Source: Mucilaginibacter jinjuensis (GTDB taxonomy: Bacteria > Bacteroidota > Bacteroidia > Sphingobacteriales > Sphingobacteriaceae). From it: 64,000 nt of DNA. The notes below the pieces were generated by a model. The model saw nothing but the letters and a program-made list of their open reading frames with translations, had not been told where the DNA came from and searched no databases. Numbering within the stretch: position 1 is the stretch's first letter; each line of letters opens with the position of its first letter. The stretch is taken from positions 5,146,001 to 5,210,000 of the forward strand of contig NZ_CP117167.1 of NCBI RefSeq assembly GCF_028596025.1, written 5' to 3'. The position numbers were made by a program, and so were the translations under genes. This document shows positions 24,413 to 32,076 of the stretch, piece after piece.

Positions 24413-25987
24413 TTAATATTTCCCTGTCAGCTCTTTAGCTACAGTTTCCAGTACGCCGGTGATCTGGTCATCAAACTTACCTGCTTTAAGGGCAGCTAAA
24501 GTTTCAGGATGGCGCAGTTCTAACTGGCTGGTAAACTCAACTTCAAACTCTCTAACCTTGTTTACAGGTACGCTACGCATCAGGTTTTTAGTACCTAAGT
24601 AGATAATAGCAACTTGCTTTTCAACAGATACCGGTGAGTATTGAGCTTGCTTTAACATTTCAACGTTACGTGCACCTTTATCAAGTACCAGTTTGGTTGA
24701 AGCATCAAGGTCAGAACCGAATTTAGAGAAAGCCTCTAACTCGCGGTATTGAGCCTGATCCAGTTTTAAAGTACCGGCAACTTTTTTCATTGATTTGATC
24801 TGCGCGTTACCACCCACACGTGATACCGAAATACCTACGTTGATAGCCGGACGAACACCTGCGTTAAACAAGTTAGACTCCAGGAAGATCTGACCATCGG
24901 TAATCGAAATTACGTTGGTTGGGATATATGCTGATACGTCACCCGCTTGAGTTTCGATGATCGGCAATGCGGTTAATGAACCACCACCTTTAACTAAGTG
25001 ACGGATTGACTCCGGCAAATCGTTCATCGCGGCAGCGATATCATCGTTAGCGTTAATTTTTGCAGCACGCTCTAACAAACGGCTGTGCAGGTAAAACACG
25101 TCACCCGGGTAAGCCTCACGGCCCGGTGGGCGGCGTAATAATAATGATACCTCACGGTAAGCAACTGCCTGTTTAGAAAGATCATCATAAACGATCAATG
25201 CAGGGCGGCCTGTATCGCGGAAGTACTCACCTACTGCAGCACCTGCAAACGGAGCAAAGAACTGCATTGCTGCAGGATCTGACGCGTTTGAAGCAACTAC
25301 GATTGAGTATGCCATTGCACCTTTTTCTTCCAGAGTACGAACGATGTTCGCAACAGTTGAAGCTTTTTGGCCGCAGGCAACATATATACAAATTACCGGC
25401 TGGCCGGCTTCATAAAATTCTTTTTGGTTGATGATGGTATCGATACAAACCGCAGTTTTACCAATCTGGCGGTCACCGATTACCAACTCACGCTGACCAC
25501 GACCGATAGGGATCATGGCATCGATAGCTTTGATACCTGTTTGCAGAGGCTCAGTTACCGGCTGACGATAGATTACACCTGGTGCTTTACGCTCCAATGG
25601 CATCTCGTAAGTTTCGCCTTTAATTGGTCCTTTACCGTCGATAGGCTCACCCAGGGTGTTAACCACACGGCCCAACATACCTTCACCTACACGTAGTGAA
25701 GCGATTTTTTTGGTACGTTTAATGGTATCGCCTTCTTTTACACCGTCAGACTGACCTAACAATACCACACCCACGTTATCCTCTTCAAGGTTAAGTACGA
25801 TGCCTTGCAGGCCATTATCAAATTCAACCAGCTCGCCTGATTGTACTTGCGTTAATCCATAAACGCGTGCAATACCGTCACCCACCTGGAGTACAGTACC
25901 CACTTCTTCTAATTCAGTTTCTGACTTGAAGCCTGACAATTGCTGGCGCAATATGGCTGATACTTCGTCTGGTCTAACCTCTGCCAT
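24413..25987 (-). CDS. atpA: ATP synthase F1 subunit alpha
   Basis: The 524-residue subunit has the beta-barrel N domain, the nucleotide-binding domain with P-loop GDRQIGKTA (most bacteria have Thr where this has Ile) and the alpha signature PAINVGISVSRVGG. Alpha subunits bind ATP at non-catalytic sites and form the head with beta. ALIVYDDLSKQAVAYR and REAYPGDVFYLHSRLLERAA are typical. It lies between atpH and atpG in a single minus-strand operon. Confidence 0.98.
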   Translation of the reverse strand: MAEVRPDEVSAILRQQLSGFKSETELEEVGTVLQVGDGIARVYGLTQVQSGELVEFDNGLQGIVLNLEEDNVGVVLLGQSDGVKEGDTIKRTKKIASLRVGEGMLGRVVNTLGEPIDGKGPIKGETYEMPLERKAPGVIYRQPVTEPLQTGIKAIDAMIPIGRGQRELVIGDRQIGKTAVCIDTIINQKEFYEAGQPVICIYVACGQKASTVANIVRTLEEKGAMAYSIVVASNASDPAAMQFFAPFAGAAVGEYFRDTGRPALIVYDDLSKQAVAYREVSLLLRRPPGREAYPGDVFYLHSRLLERAAKINANDDIAAAMNDLPESIRHLVKGGGSLTALPIIETQAGDVSAYIPTNVISITDGQIFLESNLFNAGVRPAINVGISVSRVGGNAQIKSMKKVAGTLKLDQAQYRELEAFSKFGSDLDASTKLVLDKGARNVEMLKQAQYSPVSVEKQVAIIYLGTKNLMRSVPVNKVREFEVEFTSQLELRHPETLAALKAGKFDDQITGVLETVAKELTGKY

Positions 25988-26025
25988 TTTAATTTATCTG
26001 TTTTAGCGTTTGCTTTTCTATTTAA

Positions 26026-26574
26026 TTATTGAACTACCGGTTGGCCGAAATCACTTCTCAATTTCGTTAAGCTGTTTGCTACACTTGTATCAATTTGCTT
26101 ATCGCCAACGGTTAATATAAACCCGCCAATTAATGAAGCATCAACCTTCTCGGTCAATACAACTTCACCTGCGCTTATTTTATTCACTTCATCAATAACC
26201 TGTTTACGGTTATCTGCCGATAGTGGGGCTGCTGATACCACCGTAGCCCTTACGATATGTTTAAATACATCATACTGGTTTACAAACTCCTGTGCGGTTG
26301 GGTATAAAAGTTCTGCACGGCCTTTGCTTACTACCAGTTTAAAAAATGCAATGGTAATATTGTTAACCTTATCGCCAAAAATACCTACCAATACACCAGC
26401 CTTTTTATCCTGTTGGATAATTGGGTTGCGCAATACGGCTTCCAGCTGTGAGTTAGCTTTTATGGTTTGTACAAACAAAGCCATATCTGCTCTCACTGCT
26501 TCCAGCGAGTTTTGCTCTTTGGCTAAGTCTATCAGTGATTTGGCGTACCTGGTTGCAACTGTTGTTTCAGACAT
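26026..26574 (-). CDS. atpH: ATP synthase F1 subunit delta
   Basis: The 182-residue stator subunit starts with the typical helix VATRYAKSLIDLAKEQ and ends with the conserved IGGFILTVGDKQIDTSVANSL. It connects the b-subunit stalk to the top of the head. It is separated from atpF by 132 bases that hold a long inverted repeat, whereas other junctions in the operon are shorter. Confidence 0.94.
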   Translation of the reverse strand: MSETTVATRYAKSLIDLAKEQNSLEAVRADMALFVQTIKANSQLEAVLRNPIIQQDKKAGVLVGIFGDKVNNITIAFFKLVVSKGRAELLYPTAQEFVNQYDVFKHIVRATVVSAAPLSADNRKQVIDEVNKISAGEVVLTEKVDASLIGGFILTVGDKQIDTSVANSLTKLRSDFGQPVVQ

Positions 26575-26584
26575 GTCTTTTTTA

Positions 26585-26705
26585 TTTCGGATTTCGGATT
26601 TTCGATTTCGGATTGATTTAAGTCGATCTGAAATTTTATTACCTATGTCCTATGGATTCCTTTCTTTCGATTTCAAATCCGAAATCGAACATCCGAAATC
26701 CGATA
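26585..26705. repeat. Long inverted repeat inside the ATP synthase operon
   Basis: Arms of 30 bases at 26585-26614 and 26676-26705 match in 28 positions when one is reversed and complemented. They are built of the word TTTCGGAT. The loop is 61 bases. In the mRNA the structure falls between the atpF stop and the atpH start and could affect processing or the amount of atpF versus atpH made. Confidence 0.8.
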
Positions 26706-26706
26706 T

Positions 26707-27216
26707 CTAATTAACTTTAACTTCTTTTAACAGGTCGGCAACAAGTTGGTCCTGCTCTCTTTGATTTTCAAATTGCTTGCGCAATAATTTCTCAGCAATA
26801 TCTATAGAAAGGTTTGCCACCTGGTTTTTAACATCAGCCAAAGCAATTGCTTTCTGGTTGTTAATTTCGATGCTTGCTTTCTCAATCATGCGGGCGCCTT
26901 CTGTTTGTGCAGCTTCTTTGGCATCAGCAATGATCTGGTCTTTCATGTGGCGTGCTTCCTTCAAAATAAGGTCGCGCTCGGCACGGGCTTCTTTTAACAG
27001 GCTTTGGTTTTCGCTTGTTAAACGGGCCATTTCTTCTTTAGCAGCTTCAGCTTTTAAAAGCGCTTCTTCGATAGAACGCTCTCTGTCGTTGATTGCGCCC
27101 ATGATAGGTTTCCAGGCAAATTTACCCAGCAAGATTAACAATACCACAAAAGCAACTGTAGACCAAACTACAAAGCCTAAGTGATCATTTAATAAACCGT
27201 CAAATAATTCTTCCAT
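26707..27216 (-). CDS. atpF: ATP synthase F0 subunit b
   Basis: The 169-residue protein has one N-terminal membrane helix (FVVWSTVAFVVLLILLGKFAWKPI, key part VVLLILLGKFAWKP) and then a long charged coiled coil rich in Ala, Glu and Lys, as expected for the peripheral stalk dimer that holds the head to the membrane. INDRERSIEEALLKAEAAKEE is the usual start of the stalk. Confidence 0.96.
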   Translation of the reverse strand: MEELFDGLLNDHLGFVVWSTVAFVVLLILLGKFAWKPIMGAINDRERSIEEALLKAEAAKEEMARLTSENQSLLKEARAERDLILKEARHMKDQIIADAKEAAQTEGARMIEKASIEINNQKAIALADVKNQVANLSIDIAEKLLRKQFENQREQDQLVADLLKEVKVN

Positions 27217-27296
27217 TATGTATTTAAAATCTTTGTCAACTTTTAATAAGTAAAGCCCGTCGCCAATCGCTACAGGCTTTACTCTTTAATCGGCAA

Positions 27297-27503
27297 TTAC
27301 TTGCCTAATAATGCTACTACCACACCGAATAAAGCAACACCTTCTACAAGGGCTGCAGCGATGATCATGGCAGTTTGGATTTTTGATGAAGCCTCAGGCT
27401 GGCGAGCAATACCTTCCATTGCTTTACCACCGATTTGACCGATACCGATACCAGCACCGATAACTGCTAAACCTGCACCTAATGCAGCAATACTTCCAGT
27501 CAT
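27297..27503 (-). CDS. atpE: ATP synthase F0 subunit c
   Basis: A 68-residue hairpin of two membrane helices joined by the polar loop ARQPEA. The ion-binding carboxylate is Glu54 (ALVEGVALFG). The residue after it is Gly, not the Ser or Thr of sodium-type rings, and helix 1 has Ile at the place of the sodium-ligand Gln, so the ring most likely carries protons. The number of copies in the ring cannot be read from sequence. Confidence 0.97.
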   Translation of the reverse strand: MTGSIAALGAGLAVIGAGIGIGQIGGKAMEGIARQPEASSKIQTAMIIAAALVEGVALFGVVVALLGK

Positions 27504-27549
27504 GTTTGTTAAATTTAAAAGTTAAATATAGTGTATAATTATTTACGTA

Positions 27550-28626
27550 TTAATGGTGATGCTCCTCAACAGCGGTGCCGATAAACAGCGCAGTAAGCAT
27601 CGTGAAAATAAACGCTTGTAAAAACGCAACCAGTAATTCCAACACATCCATAAACAATACGAATGCTACTGATACCGGCGCTATGTACAGTGATTTAAAA
27701 ATAAAGATCAATGATATTAAGCTTAACACGATAATGTGACCTGCTGATATGTTAGCATACAAACGGATCATTAAAGCGAAAGGCTTAGATATAATACCGA
27801 TCAATTCAACCGGGATCATGATCGGGTATAACCAAAGTGGTACATCAGGCATAAAGATGTGTTTCCAGTAGTACTTATTAGCGCTAAAGTTAACAATCAA
27901 TAATACTACAGTTGATAGTACAAATGTTAATAATATGTTACCAGTTACGTTAGCACCACCCGGAAATAGTGGAACTAAGCCTAACATATTATTCATCCAT
28001 ATAAAAAAGAATATGGTTAATAATACCGGCATATATTTTTGGTATTTATAACCGATGTTAGGGCGGGCAATCTCATCACGCACAAACATGATGATAGGCT
28101 CGATAAATGATTGCAAACCTTTTGGTGCTTTACCTTCACGTTTTTTGTAGGCAGATGCCACGCTGAAGAAGATGATCAGCAACAGGATACCTGCAAACCA
28201 TAACGCAAGCACGTTTTTAGTGATCGAGAAGTCGTAGATATGATGCGAAGCCTCTTTATCAACGTTGCCATCGGTATCAACCACACGGATCTTATCATCA
28301 ACTAATTTATAGTTATGATATTTACCCTGAGCAACACCTTCGCCGTTAAATTTAGAAGCCGAGAACGACTCCATACCTTTTTCAGTAAAAATAATTACCG
28401 GCAGCGGAATTGATACTTCGCCACCTACATGCCAGTAGTGCGAATCACCAATATGCTCTAATATGGCAGTCGTAGGGTTAAACGCCTCTTCTTTGGCGTT
28501 TTTTACGTTTACCGAATCTTTTTCGCTTTGTATAGCGAAACTTTTACATGCTAACAAACTCAGAAAAACGCTTAAAACAACGTTTAAAGTAATTTTTTTT
28601 GAGTTCAAAATGTGGCTAAAATCCAT
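27550..28626 (-). CDS. atpB: ATP synthase F0 subunit a
   Basis: At 358 residues the protein is longer than the 250-270 of many bacteria, because it has an N-terminal signal-like segment and a periplasmic extension of about 120 residues (rich in Lys, Asp and Glu) before the membrane part; this form is common in Bacteroidota. The essential Arg is in FALMIRLYANISAGH. At least five membrane helices follow the extension. The C terminus ends EEHHH. It makes the proton half-channels next to the c ring. Confidence 0.95.
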   Translation of the reverse strand: MDFSHILNSKKITLNVVLSVFLSLLACKSFAIQSEKDSVNVKNAKEEAFNPTTAILEHIGDSHYWHVGGEVSIPLPVIIFTEKGMESFSASKFNGEGVAQGKYHNYKLVDDKIRVVDTDGNVDKEASHHIYDFSITKNVLALWFAGILLLIIFFSVASAYKKREGKAPKGLQSFIEPIIMFVRDEIARPNIGYKYQKYMPVLLTIFFFIWMNNMLGLVPLFPGGANVTGNILLTFVLSTVVLLIVNFSANKYYWKHIFMPDVPLWLYPIMIPVELIGIISKPFALMIRLYANISAGHIIVLSLISLIFIFKSLYIAPVSVAFVLFMDVLELLVAFLQAFIFTMLTALFIGTAVEEHHH

Positions 28627-28640
28627 TTACGCGGAGATTT

Positions 28641-29021
28641 TTACTTTTTATTTTGGATGCGCAAGTTACTTAATAACGTGTATATTTCAAAGGCTGTATT
28701 TAAGAAATATAGATAAAAAAAGCTAAGTATAAATCTGGATGCGTTTATGGGCATATATCGCACATATATTAACGCAAAAATCATACACGCTAATAGTTTT
28801 ATAGTAGTCGCTATCAGGAATAATTGTGCCCCCGGTTTATCGCCTTGTTTCTGCCCAAGCACTACCACGCTGCACACAATGTAGGTGATCATAAAATAAA
28901 ACAGGTATATCACCCAAAACTTGGGTACTAGTAACGATGCATAATGCGTGTAGCCCGCCCAGAAAGGCACTACGGCCAGCAGCAAAGAAAATACAAGAAA
29001 ACTAACAGTTAAGCGGATCAA
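28641..29021 (-). CDS. Four-helix membrane protein in the ATP synthase operon (AtpI-like position)
   Basis: A 126-residue very hydrophobic protein with four predicted membrane helices: LTVSFLVFSLLLAVVPFWAG, FWVIYLFYFMITYIVCSVVV, LFLIATTIKLLACMIFALIYV and SRFILSFFYLYFLNTAFEIY. It overlaps the preceding atpZ-like stop by four bases (ATGA) and lies 14 bases before atpB, so it is part of the operon. Proteins at this place in other phyla (AtpI) help assemble the c ring, but sequence likeness to AtpI is weak and the role is inferred from position. Confidence 0.8.
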   Translation of the reverse strand: MIRLTVSFLVFSLLLAVVPFWAGYTHYASLLVPKFWVIYLFYFMITYIVCSVVVLGQKQGDKPGAQLFLIATTIKLLACMIFALIYVRYMPINASRFILSFFYLYFLNTAFEIYTLLSNLRIQNKK

Positions 29022-29248
29022 TCTTTTAGTGATTTAATTACGAGGTACAAAGATATAAAAACCCCGGCGAGCGCCATTACCGCTGTTACCCATTGTGTGC
29101 TGTGCTGGGCATGCCCATCAATCTTATACCCAATAAAGGTCATTACGCCAATAATGGCAACCATCTGAAAAGCAATACCGCTAAACTTTATATAATTGTT
29201 AACAGGCTTGCTGCCGCTATCTCCGTCTTTTTGTTCATTTTTGGGCAT
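29018..29248 (-). CDS. AtpZ/AtpI-family protein
   Basis: With the start at the ATG at 29248 (an upstream TTG would add two residues) the product has 76 residues: a polar N terminus (MPKNEQKDGDSGSK) and two membrane helices, FSGIAFQMVAIIGVMTFIGYKID and WVTAVMALAGVFISLYLVI. The GYKID turn with a following charged loop fits the F0F1-ATPase subunit AtpZ/AtpI family (PF09527 type). It is the first gene of the operon and is divergent from sprE, with 72 bases between. Confidence 0.87.
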   Translation of the reverse strand: MPKNEQKDGDSGSKPVNNYIKFSGIAFQMVAIIGVMTFIGYKIDGHAQHSTQWVTAVMALAGVFISLYLVIKSLKD

Positions 29249-29320
29249 ACGCAAATTTATTAATCCTGTTGGATAGTATTTAGTAAATTAGCGAGGCTTT
29301 TTTATAAACATTGTTAAGCT

Positions 29321-32071
29321 TTGAAGTATTACCGGGCTATTAATATCAAACATCCTGTAACCATATTACTGCTGTGTTGCCTGCTTGCCGGCTGTTCGCT
29401 CGAAAAACAGACCGGCTTTAACCGTTACATGCAAAACGTTACTGCGCATTACAACATTATATTTAATGCCAACAACCTGCTGCAACAAAAACAGGATATT
29501 TATGCGGCATCTTTCATAGATAATTATAACCAGTTTTTACGGGTATACCAGGATACCATTTTCCACACCCCTACCCCCGATAAAGAACTGGATGCCGTAA
29601 TTGCCAAAGCCAATACCATCATTAGCGTTAAAGAGCAAAGCCATTACGTGGGCGATGCCTACATGCTTTTGGCCAAAGCCAATTATTTATACGGTAATTA
29701 TTTTGTGGCCGATGAGTTTGCCAACTACGTTATAAAAAACTATACCGATAAACCCGAATTACAGCAACAGGCACGTAACTGGCGTGTACGTACTTTACTA
29801 AACCTGCACCAGCTGCCTTTGGCTAAACTGGTTTCTGATACCAACCTCACCGTAATATTTTACGCCAAAAAGAAATACGATGAAGGCAGCGTTTATGCCG
29901 CCCGTTTACAATACGACCTGGATGCAGGCGATTACAAGCATGCAGAAGATATGGCCCAGCGTGCTATTAAAACCATTGACGATAACAAACTTCGCCGCAG
30001 GCTTACGTTTATACTGGCGCAGTTACAAGAGCAAAACCATAAACCTACAGAAGCTGCTGCCAGTTACAGTCGTGTAGTATCGAGTAATGCGGTTTTCGAA
30101 ATGGCTTTTAATGCCGAACTTAACCGCATCAGGATTCAGGATACACAGAATGGCCGCCATGTAAGCCGCATCGATAGGCTGAGGGGTTTATTGAAGAACG
30201 ATATTAATAAAGATTTCATCGATCAGATCTATTTCCAGATCGGCGAATTGTACCTGGCCGATGGTAAACTGGATGATGCCGTTAAAAACTATCGCCTCTC
30301 TATCAAAAACAGTAAAAGGAACCAAAATCAAAAAGCGCTGGATTATTTGCGCCTGGCCGACATCAGCTTTAAAAACAAAGGTGATTATGCCGGGGCCAAG
30401 AAATTATATGATAGTACACTGCTTAACCTCGCCCCTACTTATCCGGGTTATCGCGCTATCCAACTTAAAGCTAATAACCTGCAATTACTGGCCGAGCAAT
30501 TACGCATTATCGGTCACGAAGATACTCTGCAACAATTGGCAGGCCTGCATGAAACTGCCCGCGCCGCCAAACTCGATGTATTAGCCAAACAACACGTAGC
30601 TGATGTAAAAGCCGCCGCTTTGCTGTCAACACAATCGGCGTTTACTAATGCCAATTCGCCAACATCGTCGGTGTCTACGGCATCAACACCTAATGCCAGT
30701 ACATTCTATTTCTATAATGTAAACTCTTTAAGTGCGGGTTTTTCTGATTTTAAGCGCAAGTGGGGTAACCGTAAGCTGGAAGATAACTGGCGCCGGGCCA
30801 ACCGGGCAAACAGCGATATTACCAATAACAGCCAGAACATCACCAATCAGATTGATCCAAGTGTACTGCCTAAGAAGGATCAAAAATCAACCGATGATCT
30901 GATAGCGGCCACCTATAAACAACAGTTGGTACAAAGCCTGCCGCTTACGCCGCAAACCATTGCACAGTCAAACGTGCGGGTTTATAATGCTTATTTTACT
31001 ATCGCCAATTTTTATCGCGATATATTGGAAGACCCTAAAGAAGCTATCCTTACTTACGAAACCTTATTAAAGCGTTTCCCCGATGGCAGCGAGAAACCGG
31101 CTATCTATTATAACCTGTACCGTTTATACAGTGATATAGATCAGACAAAATCTGATTATTACAAAGACTTGTTGTTGAAAACCTACCCCGAAACACCTTT
31201 CGCCAAAGTAATCCTCGACCCTGATTATGGCCGGAAGATGAATGATAAGGATGCCGAACTCAATTCGCTATATAATAATATATACGACCTGTACGCGCAG
31301 AAGAAATATACAGATGTAATTACCAATGCCGATCAGTTACTACAGCAGTACCCTAATAATAAACTGGCTGCACAGATAGCCTACTTAAGAGCAATGGCAG
31401 CCGGTCACAATGAGAAACTGCTGCCATTCCGTGCCGATCTGTATAACATATTGAATCAGTACCCGAATGATCTGCTCATAGCACCGTTAATCAACCAGCA
31501 CTTAACCTATATCGATGCCAACCAGGAAGAGCTTGCCGCACGCCCTGTTGTGCTGGTGGGTAATGATATTTACGATTCGCCATTTGCACAATCATTAATT
31601 GTACCTAAGCTGGCCGTGGTAGAACCGCCAAAGCCTGTCACTAAGCAAGCTGCCGCACCTGCTAAGCAAACAGCAACGCCACAAAATGCAGCACCAACAA
31701 ATACATTATACTCACTTCGCGATAGCAGCCGTTATTATTTTGTGGTTAATGTGGCTACAGGTACAACTAATTTGTCGTCTTCGCGTTTTGGTATCGGGCA
31801 GTTTAACCGGGCCAACTTTGCCCCCGAGGCTGGCATAAAACACCAGTTAAAAGATGCGGGTGACAATAATCAGCTTATCTTTGTGGGCGTTTTCCACAGT
31901 TTGGCAGCTGTTAAGGAATACGCCCGTGCCATTATCCCGCTAATGCCCCAGATTATGAAGGTGCCTGCGGATAAATACAGCTTTTTTGTTATCACCCAGG
32001 AAAATCTGGATAAATTAGCCGACAAAAAAACGCTGGATAGCTATATCGATTTTTATCAAAAGAACTATTAA
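29321..32071 (+). CDS. sprE: T9SS/gliding lipoprotein SprE/PorW-like, TPR protein
   Basis: The 916-residue protein starts at a TTG (29321); no ATG lies before the lipobox LAGC (Cys25), so TTG is needed to give the lipoprotein signal. The first mature residues, CSLEKQTGFNRYMQNVTAHY then NIIFNAN, match SprE/PorW proteins. Many tetratricopeptide-like helix pairs follow (ALDYLRLADISFKNKGDYAGAKKLYD), and the last 100 residues form a beta-alpha domain (YYFVVNVATGT to YIDFYQKNY). SprE/PorW is a periplasmic lipoprotein linking the T9SS parts. The PBP gene starts five bases after its stop. Confidence 0.88.
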   Translation: MKYYRAINIKHPVTILLLCCLLAGCSLEKQTGFNRYMQNVTAHYNIIFNANNLLQQKQDIYAASFIDNYNQFLRVYQDTIFHTPTPDKELDAVIAKANTIISVKEQSHYVGDAYMLLAKANYLYGNYFVADEFANYVIKNYTDKPELQQQARNWRVRTLLNLHQLPLAKLVSDTNLTVIFYAKKKYDEGSVYAARLQYDLDAGDYKHAEDMAQRAIKTIDDNKLRRRLTFILAQLQEQNHKPTEAAASYSRVVSSNAVFEMAFNAELNRIRIQDTQNGRHVSRIDRLRGLLKNDINKDFIDQIYFQIGELYLADGKLDDAVKNYRLSIKNSKRNQNQKALDYLRLADISFKNKGDYAGAKKLYDSTLLNLAPTYPGYRAIQLKANNLQLLAEQLRIIGHEDTLQQLAGLHETARAAKLDVLAKQHVADVKAAALLSTQSAFTNANSPTSSVSTASTPNASTFYFYNVNSLSAGFSDFKRKWGNRKLEDNWRRANRANSDITNNSQNITNQIDPSVLPKKDQKSTDDLIAATYKQQLVQSLPLTPQTIAQSNVRVYNAYFTIANFYRDILEDPKEAILTYETLLKRFPDGSEKPAIYYNLYRLYSDIDQTKSDYYKDLLLKTYPETPFAKVILDPDYGRKMNDKDAELNSLYNNIYDLYAQKKYTDVITNADQLLQQYPNNKLAAQIAYLRAMAAGHNEKLLPFRADLYNILNQYPNDLLIAPLINQHLTYIDANQEELAARPVVLVGNDIYDSPFAQSLIVPKLAVVEPPKPVTKQAAAPAKQTATPQNAAPTNTLYSLRDSSRYYFVVNVATGTTNLSSSRFGIGQFNRANFAPEAGIKHQLKDAGDNNQLIFVGVFHSLAAVKEYARAIIPLMPQIMKVPADKYSFFVITQENLDKLADKKTLDSYIDFYQKNY

Positions 32072-32076
32072 AAACA

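Noticed and set aside
27297..27503. Sodium-type c ring
   Set aside because: The residue after Glu54 is Gly and the helix 1 Gln is shifted two places from the sodium-ligand position, so a proton ring is more likely.
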